Source of the DNA: Pedobacter sp. ISL-64
GTDB lineage: Bacteria > Bacteroidota > Bacteroidia > Sphingobacteriales > Sphingobacteriaceae
NCBI RefSeq assembly: GCF_018613605.1
Contig: NZ_JAGGPU010000023.1
Coordinates: 85,143 to 149,142 of the forward strand
Reading direction: 5' to 3'
Length of the DNA stretch: 64,000 nucleotides
Shown: positions 34,522 through 43,950 of the stretch, piece after piece
How the letters are laid out: each line of letters opens with the position of its first letter
How positions within the stretch are numbered: the first letter of the stretch is position 1
Program-made: the position numbers and the translations under genes
Notes under the pieces: model-generated
Database searches by the model: none
What the model saw: only the letters and a program-made list of their open reading frames with translations
What the model was told of the DNA's origin: nothing

Positions 34522-35586
34522 CTAATTTTTCATCGTTTTCAAAGCGTTCATATCCAGTACAATAATGTTATTACCTTCTTTTTCAATTAACCCCTCTCTC
34601 GTGAAATCGCCAAGCACCCTACTCAATGTTTCGGTTGCAATGCCTATCAAGCATGCCAAATCGTATCTGGGAAGTATAAATCTGTTATTCTCTGCAGACT
34701 CACGGCTTAGTTTAGTCAGTTCAATAATTGCTTTTGCTATCCTCTTCCTTACAGAATAATAGGCCATATTCAACAGCTTTTCATCACGGTTGTTCAAGCC
34801 ATGGGCAAGAGTTTTAGCAAAAATACTGAACATGTCCGGGTAGTCTGTAATTAAATTCTGCAGATCGGTATAAGGGATGGTCAGTATTTCAACACTATCA
34901 ATGGCTTCTGCAATTTCATTATTTTCAGCACCTAATAGTGCGCCCTGAAGTCCGAAATATTCATGTGGGCCATAAATGCCAGTGATAAGTATGTTACCGG
35001 CGGAATCAGCTACATATGTTTTTATCTTTCCCGATAAAATGTAATGTAATCCGAGCGATCGCCTCTCTCCCCTATAATAAAGAACCTGATTTTTTTTAAA
35101 AGATCTGGGCAAACAGCCTTCAAACCTTGATTTTAACCAGGATAACTCATCGCTGCTTTTGTGGATATTTTTTAATTGAGTATGCTGCTTTAAAAATAAT
35201 TCATGTTGAAGCCTTTTTTTTCGGAGCTTTACCTCTACATGATTAAGCAGCTCGCCATCATCAAAAGGAGCCATGAGGTAGCCATCTGCACCCAATTCCA
35301 TCACTCTGCGGGCAAGGTCATAATCCTGATTGTTCAATACCATAATAAAACTGATGCCTGCAGTTTCCATAAATTTATTAACAACACGCAATACCCCAAT
35401 TCCGTCTATTTCAGCTACATTTACCCCCGAAATAATTATATCTACCGGACTTTTTCTGATAATGTCGATTGCCTGCTTACCGCTACTCGTTGATTTTACA
35501 TTGTATTTCCCGATTGTTAGTATCTCGGTGATTTTTATCCTTAGATCGAAATCTTCAAGTATAATCAAGATTTTAGATCCCTCCAT
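34522..35586 (-). CDS. Receiver domain fused to a Crp/Fnr regulator; receiver lacks its phosphorylation site
   Basis: 354 residues. Receiver-like fold 1-120 keeps the acidic pair E11 D12 but has Gly54 where the phospho-acceptor Asp belongs ('DIIISGVNVAEIDG'), Ala106 in place of the conserved Lys ('YLMAPFD') and no Thr/Ser at the switch position near 84. The linker helix (about 115-150) leads to a cyclic-nucleotide-binding beta-roll (about 160-275, 'LHYILSGKIKTYVADSAGNI') and a complete Crp-type helix-turn-helix ('YDLACLIGIATETLSRVLGD'). It should therefore be a DNA-binding regulator controlled by a ligand or by protein contacts, not by phosphorylation. Receiver-Crp fusions exist in Bacteroidota; this one is marked by the dead receiver. 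Confidence 0.88.
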   Translation of the reverse strand: MEGSKILIILEDFDLRIKITEILTIGKYNVKSTSSGKQAIDIIRKSPVDIIISGVNVAEIDGIGVLRVVNKFMETAGISFIMVLNNQDYDLARRVMELGADGYLMAPFDDGELLNHVEVKLRKKRLQHELFLKQHTQLKNIHKSSDELSWLKSRFEGCLPRSFKKNQVLYYRGERRSLGLHYILSGKIKTYVADSAGNILITGIYGPHEYFGLQGALLGAENNEIAEAIDSVEILTIPYTDLQNLITDYPDMFSIFAKTLAHGLNNRDEKLLNMAYYSVRKRIAKAIIELTKLSRESAENNRFILPRYDLACLIGIATETLSRVLGDFTREGLIEKEGNNIIVLDMNALKTMKN

Positions 35587-36036
35587 TTAAATTTTATGTT
35601 TAATCCTGAAGGCAATAGTTTCCTTTAGGATTGGCAAAACAGGTGTTAAACCTGGTTTCCGGACCTTGTTGTTACGTTATTTAAGGCTTTTCGATAGACT
35701 AAATTAAGGTCTTCGAGAAAAGAAGATAGACAATTGGAAATAATGAGGGTAGCAAAATACTTCAATCGCTGGGTGGAAAAATTATCCTGACGGAAGTGAA
35801 GATAATACTGCAGGCTTTGTTAAAAAAATGATACAGTTTTTTAACAAGCATTTTTGAAAAAGGCATTTATTAAGGGTTTTTATAGGGATTAATAGACAAA
35901 TATCCAATAAAAATCGTTATTATGACGGATAAACAGGTTGATAATTATCAATAATTTTTTTGATTGTAGTCAAGATGGCAAAAACAACTAATTAAAAAGT
36001 CTGGTTAGTGCCAAAAATTAACCTAAATAACCGTTT
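35587..36036. other. Gene-free, very AT-rich stretch
   Basis: No gene. It includes the upstream region of the receiver-Crp gene and a short hairpin ACAGGT/ACCTGG near 35638-35658. A long run of AT-rich sequence between about 35860 and 36030 shows no consensus promoter match for either neighbour. Confidence 0.4.
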
Positions 36037-36711
36037 TTAGTTTTTAGGTAGGATAATACTTCTTTGTTCCGTAGGTGAGTAATAAAACTCAAAAGATGTT
36101 GTATTGCCAATAAAAATAATACCGTTATCTACCGATGAGGAGTTTAAGTTTTTAAGGGTGTTAGTGTTTTTTCTGTTGTTTAAACAATTCTGTGCTTCCA
36201 GATCGATCCTTGCAAGTACAGCCAAGGTTGTGATCAGGCAGCAGGTAATGAATAAATGAAATGACAGGTAGCTAAACTGAAACATCCTAACATGAAAAAG
36301 AATAATCCATAACAGCAGTAAAAGAAAAAGGGTGATGCCGAATAACACCATTAAGAGCTTAATATCCTGAAAGCTGATGAGGAATGGTAAAAACGTAAAT
36401 GGCAATATGCCGATCAGAAGGGCGAAATTTCTGGTAAATAGCGGGTTGGTTATATCGTAGATCCAGTAGTGAATAATAAAACCTGCGGTAATGATAAATG
36501 GTAGAAAGATTAAAAAAGCGCATTTTTCCCAATACGAAAGCCCTCTTTGTGATAATAAGAGGTCGGCAAGGCCGTCAAGGTTTAAGATCTCGATATTAAA
36601 CCTGATAAAAAAATAATATTCACCAAAAATGGCCAACAGCACGAGGTAAATTGCTGTTAATATCAAATATTTGATAAACAGAATATGAATGGTATCCGTT
36701 TTATCTGTCAT
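36037..36711 (-). CDS. Hypothetical multi-pass membrane protein
   Basis: 224 residues from the ATG at 36711 ('MTDKTDTIHILFIKYL'); an upstream ATG at 36750 is possible but adds a basic tail only. Five hydrophobic segments are visible in the first 180 residues (for example 'FLIFLPFIITAGFIIHYW' and 'LLMVLFGITLFLLLLLWIIL'), followed by a polar tail ('NNRKNTNTLKNLNSSSVDNG') that looks like a soluble C-terminal end. No family recognised and no operon partner. Function unknown. Confidence 0.55.
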   Translation of the reverse strand: MTDKTDTIHILFIKYLILTAIYLVLLAIFGEYYFFIRFNIEILNLDGLADLLLSQRGLSYWEKCAFLIFLPFIITAGFIIHYWIYDITNPLFTRNFALLIGILPFTFLPFLISFQDIKLLMVLFGITLFLLLLLWIILFHVRMFQFSYLSFHLFITCCLITTLAVLARIDLEAQNCLNNRKNTNTLKNLNSSSVDNGIIFIGNTTSFEFYYSPTEQRSIILPKN

Positions 36712-37054
36712 CTTAATTTTTATAAGCGATAAAATGTAACCATAAAACAAAAATATGAGGCATAGGATAAATTTTGATTCCCAAATTTGCTTAAGCCTTA
36801 CCTTATTTCTATTGATAAGAATTAATGCGATTAATGATTGTTGTCAAAGCATCTTCTATTCCTGAGTTGTTTATACTTTTTAGATCTGGTTGGATTAATA
36901 AAATTGCCTTGTTCTAAAGATGCAATACCCTATCTGTTCAGGTTTTAAATGATAAATTATTTTTAATTCATTAAAAATCAACACTTTATTTATTTGAGTG
37001 AAAAATAATAAACGTAATATTTGTATCGTACGAAATAAATCGTACCTTTGGTTT
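36712..37054. other. Divergent intergenic region upstream of the BlaI operon
   Basis: AT-rich and gene-free. The downstream end holds the promoter and operator described separately; nothing else is recognised. Confidence 0.45.
37021..37050 (+). promoter_or_regulatory. Bacteroidota promoter with overlapping palindromic operator (BlaI operon)
   Basis: -33 TTG at 37021-37023 and -7 TACCTTTG at 37043-37050 are separated by 19 bp, an ideal TTG-N(17-23)-TAnnTTTG promoter. The inverted repeat GTACGA-AATAAA-TCGTAC (37028-37045) lies between and into the -7 box. BlaI/MecI-family repressors bind such dyads, so the operon is probably autoregulated. The ATG is only 4 bp after the -7 box, so the transcript start probably lies at or near the ATG, giving a leaderless or very short-leader mRNA. 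Confidence 0.85.
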
Positions 37055-37444
37055 ATGAAACTTAATCAAACTGAAAATAATCTGCCTGAACCTACTAAAG
37101 CTGAATTAGAAATTCTTCAGGTATTATGGGAATTCGGGCCATCTACAGTTCGGTTTGTAAACGATAAATTGAATGAACAGCGGGAGGTAAATTATACCTC
37201 AACTTTAAAGCAGATGCAGATCTTAACCGAAAAGGGAATATTAAAACGTGATGAAAGCCAAATGAAGCACATTTATATTCCTGTTGAGGCTGAAGAGAAA
37301 ACCAAAGTGCAGTTGCTAGACCGTTTTGTAAATACCTTATATAAAGGATCTGCTTCGCAGTTAATGATGCAGCTTCTGGGTAATGAGAAAACCTCAAAAC
37401 AGGAAATAGAAGAGATAAAGCGGCTATTGGATAGCATGGAATAA
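37055..37444 (+). CDS. BlaI/MecI/CopY-family transcriptional repressor
   Basis: 129 residues from the ATG at 37055; an upstream in-frame start at 36998 would read through the promoter and was rejected. Winged helix-turn-helix: 'PTKAELEILQVLWEFGPSTV' (about 12-31) and 'YTSTLKQMQILTEKGILKRD' (about 50-69). A C-terminal dimerisation helix follows ('KQEIEEIKRLLDSME'). In this family, cleavage by the linked M56 protease releases the promoter. The next gene encodes such a protease 29 bp downstream, so a signal-cleavage circuit is implied, acting on the operator at 37028-37045. Confidence 0.93.
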   Translation: MKLNQTENNLPEPTKAELEILQVLWEFGPSTVRFVNDKLNEQREVNYTSTLKQMQILTEKGILKRDESQMKHIYIPVEAEEKTKVQLLDRFVNTLYKGSASQLMMQLLGNEKTSKQEIEEIKRLLDSME

Positions 37445-37473
37445 TTAATAATAACAGATTCTAAAGAACCACA

Positions 37474-39399
37474 ATGATGGAATTTAAGTTAATTAACCTT
37501 TTACCTGAAAATTGGCTGCATGCCCTTGGAGCTACACTGTTCCACTCATTATGGCTTGGGGTAATATTGGCCTTGCTTGCTGGTGTTGTTATGTTTACTA
37601 CCCGAAAAGCAAGTGCGGCAATGCGCTATAACCTGCTCACCATATGTTTAGCGTTGTTTGTTGTGGCCATATTTTTCACCTTTTACAAGGAACTGCAAAA
37701 GCCTATAGGTTCTATAGCTGATCAGGTGGTGATTAATCTTCCTGGTGGAGCTACAGATGAGCCTGTAATTGCAAACGTTCAGCATGATATGTATTCGGGA
37801 CTGAACAAAATTCTTTCTTTATGGAATGCCTATGCATATCAGATTGTACTGATCTGGTTTTTAATTATATGCGGAAAAAGTATTCAGTTAGTGGTAGGTT
37901 TAAATGGTGTATATCATTTGCGTAAACATAAAACTTATGCTGCAGGTAAACAGTGGGATGAAAAGTTAGCTATGCTGGCCGAAAAATTAGGTTTAAGTCA
38001 GTCCGTTAAAATTATGCAATCGGGCATTGCACAGGCGCCAATGGTTGTGGGGCATTTTAAACCCTTAATTCTGATCCCATTGGGTTTGCTTACCGGCCTG
38101 TCAAATGCAGAGGCTGAGGCTATTCTTTCTCACGAACTGGCTCACATTAAACGCAAAGATTACCTGGTAAACCTATTACAAAGTTTTATCGAAATCGTTT
38201 TCTTCTTTAACCCAGCGGTACTTTGGGTATCACAATTAATAAAAACAGAACGCGAACATTGCTGTGATGATTTGGCCATTGCCTGTGTAAGCGATCGAAA
38301 AAACTACGTTCAGGCCCTTATATTCTGTCAGGAGTTTAAGCAGCGTGCACCTGCTTATACCATGGCGATAACGGGTAAGAAAGGTAGCCTGCTGCACAGA
38401 GCAAGCAGGATGTTATTCAACACCAACTCAACTTTAAACAAAATGGAAAAGACAATATTAACCATCGCCCTGGTATCGGTTGTGGTTTGCAGTGCTGCGT
38501 TCAAGAGCGTGGGCAATGCAAAAACAGTTACCAGCAAAACCATATCAACATCAATATTGGTTCAACAAGACACCACTAAGAAATCTAAACCGGCTGACGA
38601 AAAATCTGCAGATCAGTTAGAAAAAGAGATCAATGCAAGGATGGACCGTCAGTTGAAAAAGTTAAACGAAAAGGAAAAACTGAAAAAAAGTGAAACAGAT
38701 GAGGATGTAAGGGCAAGGAGTGTATATGAGAAAGCCAGAAAAGAGGATATGCGACAGGCAGAAGAAGATGCAAAACAAGCTGTTCGTGATGCTAAACAGG
38801 CCGAATCAGATCGGCTACAGGCTATTGCAGATGTTAAAATAGCAGAAGCCGACGGTAAACTGACCGAATCAGATCGGAAACAGGCCATTGCAGATGCTAA
38901 AATAGCAGAAGCTGACGCAAAACAAGCCATTGCTTATGCTAAAAAGGCAGCCACAGATGCAAAGGAATATGCTAGATGGGCAAAAGAATATAAGCAGGGT
39001 GAAGGTTATCAGGTACCTCCCCGTGCACCACGCCCACCCAGAGCACCACGTGCTGTACCCGCTACCCCTGCAACTCCGGCCACACCTCCAACTCCGCCTA
39101 TGCCACCAGTTTATAATGAAAGAACAGGCAGCAGAACCAGTACACAACGTACGGTTACGTCGAAAACGGTAACCGACGGAGATGGACATGATTATACCGA
39201 CGCAATCAATAAACAGTTGATGAAAGACGGTATTATTACCAGTACCAATAAATTGTCGTATAAACTCAATAAAGACGATTTAATTGTAAATGGCGTAAAA
39301 CAAAATGCTGATGTACAGAAAAAGTACAAACAGCAGTTTTTGAAAAACGATAAGCATTCGTTGATGTATAATTTTCTGATCGAAAACCATAAAAACTAA
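37474..39399 (+). CDS. BlaR1-like M56 membrane metalloprotease with coiled-coil/proline-rich C-terminus
   Basis: 641 residues. N-terminal membrane helices, then the zinc protease domain with HELAH (220-224) and the third ligand in EREHCCDD (E259/E261), then a membrane helix ('TILTIALVSVVVCSAAF', about 330-346). In place of the penicillin-sensing domain of BlaR1 comes a long charged coiled coil (about 375-510) rich in repeated 'DAKQA', 'AIADAKIAEADAK' segments and a proline-rich stretch (about 512-550, 'PPRAPRPPRAPRA', 'PATPATPPTPPMPP'), then a short C-terminal domain. It should cleave the BlaI-type repressor in the cytoplasm after sensing a signal outside; the ligand is not a beta-lactam on this evidence. 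Operon with 37055 and 39429. Confidence 0.9.
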   Translation: MMEFKLINLLPENWLHALGATLFHSLWLGVILALLAGVVMFTTRKASAAMRYNLLTICLALFVVAIFFTFYKELQKPIGSIADQVVINLPGGATDEPVIANVQHDMYSGLNKILSLWNAYAYQIVLIWFLIICGKSIQLVVGLNGVYHLRKHKTYAAGKQWDEKLAMLAEKLGLSQSVKIMQSGIAQAPMVVGHFKPLILIPLGLLTGLSNAEAEAILSHELAHIKRKDYLVNLLQSFIEIVFFFNPAVLWVSQLIKTEREHCCDDLAIACVSDRKNYVQALIFCQEFKQRAPAYTMAITGKKGSLLHRASRMLFNTNSTLNKMEKTILTIALVSVVVCSAAFKSVGNAKTVTSKTISTSILVQQDTTKKSKPADEKSADQLEKEINARMDRQLKKLNEKEKLKKSETDEDVRARSVYEKARKEDMRQAEEDAKQAVRDAKQAESDRLQAIADVKIAEADGKLTESDRKQAIADAKIAEADAKQAIAYAKKAATDAKEYARWAKEYKQGEGYQVPPRAPRPPRAPRAVPATPATPATPPTPPMPPVYNERTGSRTSTQRTVTSKTVTDGDGHDYTDAINKQLMKDGIITSTNKLSYKLNKDDLIVNGVKQNADVQKKYKQQFLKNDKHSLMYNFLIENHKN

Positions 39400-39428
39400 G
39401 TTCTAAAAACGCTAATCCAATTCACATC

Positions 39429-41876
39429 ATGAAATTTAAGCTCATGGCTTTTTTAGCCGTATGGATGAATATTGCCTTTACTTTTGCTCAAGCCCAAACT
39501 CCTCAGTCCAGAATTTACGGTCGTGTATTGGATGCCGATGGAAAAAATATAGAATTTGCCACAGCTGCACTGCTTAAAGATTCGGTGTTGGTTAAAACAA
39601 CCTTCACCGAAAAGGATGGATTGTTTAGTTTCGATAAGCTCAGCTATGGAAAATACCTCATCAAGGTATCGGTTGTAGGTTCGCCTATCTATCAAACCGA
39701 TACCTTGGTTTTAACCGCCAATCGGGCTGTTATCAATTTGGCCGACATCAACATTAAAGCTGGAGCAACCAATTTAAAAGAGGTGAATATTTCGGGTCAG
39801 AAAGCTTTTGTAGAGCGGAAAATAGACCGTACTGTTGTCAATGTTGATGCTTTGATCTCCAATGCGGGTACAACAGCAATGGATGTGCTGAGTAAATCGC
39901 CCGGGGTAAATGTAGATCAGAATGGGGTAATCTCGCTCAAAGGCAAGAGTGGGGTGGCTATTTTCATTGATGATAAACCAACCTATTTATCGGGTGCCGA
40001 CCTGGATAATTACCTGCGTTCGCTGCCTTCCTCCTCGCTTGATCAAATTGAGCTGATGACCAATCCGCCTGCTAAATATGACGCTGCGGGAAATGGAGGG
40101 GTAATTAATATCAAAACCAAGAAAACCAAAATCGCTGGGTTTAATGGAGGGATTAACCTGAGCTTAAATCAAGGCGAATTAAGTCGCTCGAACAACAGTT
40201 TCAACTTTAATTACCGCAAGGATAAAATCAATGTTTTTGGTAATCTGAGTTATAATCTGAACAATAGTTTTACTGATCTTGATCTGAACCGGAAATATAA
40301 AAATGATGATGGTAGTGCCAAATCCTACTTTAATCAGAATTCTTATTTCCGCAGGCATGGCAATACTTTTAATTTGAAGACAGGGCTTGATTATTATGCA
40401 TCAGACCGCACAACCTGGGGCGTGGTACTTACAGGAATGAACCGGATTTCTAAACAGGTAAACAACAATACCAGTAATTTATCCAATGCTTCGATGCAAT
40501 TGGATTCGGTCATCAGGGCTGAAAATATCGATCAGATCAAATATCAAAATGCAGGCGTAAATTTAAATTACAGGCACAAATTTAAGCAGGCAGGACGAGA
40601 ATTGACCTTTGATGCCGATTATCTGCTTTACCGAAATCAAACCGATCAAACTTACTACAACTTCAGTTACCTGCCCAGTGGAGCCTTAAAATACCAGGAT
40701 ATTTTAACAGGTAACCTGCCTTCAAATATTGACATCTATACCGCTAAAGCTGATTATTCGCATCCACTGGAAAATAAGTGGAAGCTTGATGCGGGCGTTA
40801 AAACCGCTTATACCAAAACCGATAACATTGCCGATTACTTTAATACCGCAAACGGGAAAACCAATGCCGATTATGAAAAGAGCAATCACTTTTTATATGA
40901 AGAAAACATCAATGCAGTTTATCTGAATATGAGCCGGGAAGGAAAGCGGTTTTCGCTTCAGGCTGGCTTGAGGTATGAAAACACGGTTTCTAACGGCCAT
41001 CAATTGGGCAATCTAATTAAACCCGATTCGAGTTTTAAAAGAACCTATAACAGTTTATTTCCGACGCTTTATTTCTCCTATAAACTCGATACCGCAGGTA
41101 ACAATCAACTGGGGCTTAATTATGGAAGAAGAATCGACCGACCGTATTATCAGGATCTTAATCCATTCTTTTCTCCTTTGGATAAGTTTACCTATTATGT
41201 TGGCAATCCTTTTTTAAAGCCTTCATTTACCCAAAGTATCGAACTTTCTCATACTTATAAAAATAAGATTACCACAACATTTGGTTACAGCTGGGTGAGA
41301 GATGAGGTGAACGAAACCATCGAAATTTTAAATGGTACCTATTACAGCAGACCAGCAAATGTGGGCAAAACAAGAGTGGCCAATGTTTCGGTAAATGCAG
41401 AGATCGACCTCACCAAATGGGTTAAGCTGAATGCTTATGTTGAGTATGCAAAAATAGTTTCAAAAACAGATTTCTACACAGGTTTTTTGGTTACCAATGG
41501 AAGTTATTTAAGAGCAAATCCGAATTTGCAGTTCAAAATCAGTCCGACCTGGAATGCAGAGGTAAATATGCGTTACCAAAGTAAACTATCTAATGTACAG
41601 TTTTTATTGGGTGAAGTACATGATTTCGGTGCAGCGGTGCAGAAAAAACTTTCAGCAAAAAGTACATTGAAATTAACCGCTAACGACATTTTCAGAACCC
41701 GTATTTATAATGGTATAATCAATAATCTGGCAAACACAGAAGCAAACTGGGTTAACCGTCAGGATTCGAGGTCGGTTGTGGTGAGTTATAGTTACCGTTT
41801 TGGTAAAGCTTTTTCTTCGCCGGCTAAACACGAGTCTTCTGGTGCCGATGCAGAAAAGAACAGGGTGAAGAATTAA
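39429..41876 (+). CDS. TonB-dependent receptor in the BlaI/M56 operon
   Basis: 815 residues: signal peptide 1-21 ('NIAFTFAQA|Q'), carboxypeptidase-regulatory-like domain about 26-115, plug (about 120-240, 'TAMDVLSKSPGVNVDQNGV', 'PAKYDAAGNGGVINIKTKK') and a barrel of the same outer-membrane beta-barrel type as the protein at 6949, a paralogue. It starts 29 bp after the M56 gene and should be co-transcribed under the BlaI operator, making it the probable output of the cleavage circuit. No terminator is seen after it; the following 600 bp are repeat debris. Confidence 0.92.
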   Translation: MKFKLMAFLAVWMNIAFTFAQAQTPQSRIYGRVLDADGKNIEFATAALLKDSVLVKTTFTEKDGLFSFDKLSYGKYLIKVSVVGSPIYQTDTLVLTANRAVINLADINIKAGATNLKEVNISGQKAFVERKIDRTVVNVDALISNAGTTAMDVLSKSPGVNVDQNGVISLKGKSGVAIFIDDKPTYLSGADLDNYLRSLPSSSLDQIELMTNPPAKYDAAGNGGVINIKTKKTKIAGFNGGINLSLNQGELSRSNNSFNFNYRKDKINVFGNLSYNLNNSFTDLDLNRKYKNDDGSAKSYFNQNSYFRRHGNTFNLKTGLDYYASDRTTWGVVLTGMNRISKQVNNNTSNLSNASMQLDSVIRAENIDQIKYQNAGVNLNYRHKFKQAGRELTFDADYLLYRNQTDQTYYNFSYLPSGALKYQDILTGNLPSNIDIYTAKADYSHPLENKWKLDAGVKTAYTKTDNIADYFNTANGKTNADYEKSNHFLYEENINAVYLNMSREGKRFSLQAGLRYENTVSNGHQLGNLIKPDSSFKRTYNSLFPTLYFSYKLDTAGNNQLGLNYGRRIDRPYYQDLNPFFSPLDKFTYYVGNPFLKPSFTQSIELSHTYKNKITTTFGYSWVRDEVNETIEILNGTYYSRPANVGKTRVANVSVNAEIDLTKWVKLNAYVEYAKIVSKTDFYTGFLVTNGSYLRANPNLQFKISPTWNAEVNMRYQSKLSNVQFLLGEVHDFGAAVQKKLSAKSTLKLTANDIFRTRIYNGIINNLANTEANWVNRQDSRSVVVSYSYRFGKAFSSPAKHESSGADAEKNRVKN

Positions 41877-42510
41877 TAGAACAATTCGCCATCCCGACTG
41901 GAGCACAGCGAAATGGAGGGATCTATAGAATTGATCATTTTTTTGAAAAGCAGTGTATGTGGTGCTTCGGTTCCGATAATCCCGCCCTTTGCTTAATTCC
42001 TTTGAATCCCGATGTAAAATCGGGAGGAATAACGCTGCCGGTCGGGTTTATTTTACCCTGAATAGTAGCACTGTTTAAGATCACTAAACCCGATCGGAGC
42101 GGGATGCTAATTCCTTCTAATTGGCAGAAGCGGGAGCGGGGCTGTTTTGGCCAAAGGCTGCTGTAATTGCTTTCCAAAAAATAATGCAAGTGATAGGTCG
42201 TTATCCCGACTGGAGCAAAGTGTAATGGAGGGTCTTTGAGCCTGATTTGAGTACAATAGATAGATTTTGCTGCGCAGAGCACTTCGTGGTTCTCGGTTGC
42301 GTTTCATTCCGCTACCATTGACAGTTTCTAAGAAAATTCGTCATTGCGAGGAGGAACGACGAAGCAATCTTTCTTGCTAATAAGATTGCTTCGTCGGCCG
42401 AAAAGGCCTTCTCGCAATGACGATAACATGAGGAGATTTATCTCCTTAAATTCTCCTGTCATTAATATTGATTTTTATAAAATAAATTACCCCTCGAAAT
42501 GACGGAATTG
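41877..42510. repeat. Gene-free repeat island
   Basis: No gene. It holds two direct copies of an ATCCCGACTGGAGC..AATGGAGGG-type repeat (about 41891-41933 and 42203-42236), a degenerate CGGGAGG/CCCGAT region (42000-42100) and the large REP-like element at 42339-42422. This is dispersed-repeat debris typical of the genus and not an element with its own genes. Confidence 0.6.
42339..42422. repeat. REP-like three-way-junction element
   Basis: Outer arms CGTCATTGCGAG (42339-42350) and CTCGCAATGACG (42411-42422) pair perfectly over 12 bp. Inside are a long hairpin (arms GACGAAGCAATCTT and AAGATTGCTTCGTC, loop about 10 nt) and a GGCC-GAAAA-GGCC hairpin. A second copy is at 48488-48580 and a fragment near 18768. 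Confidence 0.85.
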
Positions 42511-43800
42511 CTACACAAACTGGTTTAATACTAAAACCCCAATAAGCCCTAAAATAGAAACCAAACTTTCCATCATGGTCCAGGTGCTGAAAGTTTCTTT
42601 CAGGCTTAGGTTAAAGTATTCTTTAAACATCCAGAAACCTGTATCGTTTACGTGAGAAAACATCAAACTCCCTGCGCCAACCGATAAAACCATTAACTCT
42701 GGAGGTGTTCCGGGGCCGATTAAAGGGAGTACCATACCCGAAGCGGTTAATGCGGCCACAGTTGCTGAACCCAGGGTTACCCTAAGCGACGCGGTGATTA
42801 GCCAGGCGAGTAATAATGGCGATAAATTTAGACCGCCAGTAAGCTGTTTTACGGTTTCGCCCATACCACTGTCGATCAAAATCTGTTTAAAGGCGCCGCC
42901 TGCTGCAATAATGAGGATAATCATGGCAACACTCTTAACACCCTCAGCGCACGATTCCATTGCTTTTGTAATGGAAGTTTTTTGAACCGCTAAAGCAATA
43001 ATAACCGAAATTAATAAGGCAGCGGTAGGATCGGCTAAAAATATAAACAGCGGTTTACCGATATAATCTATTTTGAAACTGCTTCCTATGGTTCCGGCGA
43101 TGATTAAGAATACTGGCAACAATGCGGTAGTGAAACTTCTTAAAGCGGAAGGAAGGTTTTCTTCTTCGTTGATACTGAAGTGCTGAACAGTTACCGATTG
43201 TTCGCGTTTGAGCATCAACCGTGGGAAATAGATTCCGGCAATAACCGCAATAGGTACGCTTAAAGTTAAACCGTAAATTAGTGTTTTACCAATATCGGCA
43301 TGGAAAATGCCCGCTAAAGCAACCGGGCCAGGGTGAGGCGGTAAAAAACCATGTGTTACCGAAAGGGCTGTGGCCATCGGGATGCCGATGTATAATTTTG
43401 ATAGTCCTGTTGTGGCAGAAATGGCAAAAACCAATGGGATTAACACCACGAAACCTGCATTGTAAAACAAAGGAATCCCCACCAATAAACCGGTTAACAG
43501 CACTGCCCATTGAATGTTCTTTTTGCCAAAGGCCCCGATCAATATGAAAACAATCTTTTTTGCCGATCCGCTATCTTCAATTAATTTGCCCATCATCGCA
43601 CCGAGCGCTAAAACCATTACCATACTGCCCAATGTACTGCCAATGCCATTGCTGATAGAAGCCATTACCTTTGTAGCTGGCATGCCTAATAAAAGGCCTG
43701 TAATAATTGCTACAGCAATTAGGGCAATCATTGGGTTGATCTTTTTCAAGATCAGCACGAAAAGCATCAGGATGCCGAAGAGTAGGATAAGTAATGACAT
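42511..43800 (-). CDS. Gluconate:H+ symporter (GntP family)
   Basis: 429-residue inner-membrane permease, the normal length of the family, with about 12-14 hydrophobic segments. 'NPMIALIAVAIITGLLLGMP', 'GIPLFYNAGFVVLIPLVFAI', 'TALSVTHGFLPPHPGP' and 'HVNDTGFWMFKEYFNLS' are hallmark GntP motifs. It would import gluconate or a related sugar acid. No gluconate kinase or regulator gene is adjacent, so it is an orphan permease in this window. Confidence 0.92.
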   Translation of the reverse strand: MSLLILLFGILMLFVLILKKINPMIALIAVAIITGLLLGMPATKVMASISNGIGSTLGSMVMVLALGAMMGKLIEDSGSAKKIVFILIGAFGKKNIQWAVLLTGLLVGIPLFYNAGFVVLIPLVFAISATTGLSKLYIGIPMATALSVTHGFLPPHPGPVALAGIFHADIGKTLIYGLTLSVPIAVIAGIYFPRLMLKREQSVTVQHFSINEEENLPSALRSFTTALLPVFLIIAGTIGSSFKIDYIGKPLFIFLADPTAALLISVIIALAVQKTSITKAMESCAEGVKSVAMIILIIAAGGAFKQILIDSGMGETVKQLTGGLNLSPLLLAWLITASLRVTLGSATVAALTASGMVLPLIGPGTPPELMVLSVGAGSLMFSHVNDTGFWMFKEYFNLSLKETFSTWTMMESLVSILGLIGVLVLNQFV

Positions 43801-43950
43801 TTGGTTAGGGCTTAGGTAATGTGATTAAATGTAGTTTTTAACACAGATGCACACAGATAAACACTGATTTTAATATTATCTGTGCCTATCCTTTTTATCT
43901 CCCGAAAATCGGGACAGGTCGTGGCTAATTTTCGTTTTTTTTAGCGCTTT
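43801..43950. repeat. Short dispersed repeat (ACAGATGCACACAGAT family)
   Basis: 43841-43858 reads ACACAGATGCACACAGAT. The reverse complement of the same 16-bp core occurs at 61731-61748. The rest is low-complexity sequence with no gene. Confidence 0.6.

Noticed and set aside
36998..37054. Longer start for the BlaI gene
   Set aside because: It would include the promoter and operator.
38649..39189. Open frames on the minus strand and frame-shifted frames inside the M56 gene
   Set aside because: They are shadows of the repetitive coiled-coil and proline-rich coding sequence.
42339..42422. Possible CRISPR or tRNA in the palindromic islands
   Set aside because: There is only one copy of each arm pair per element, no regularly spaced unique spacers, and no tRNA cloverleaf features.
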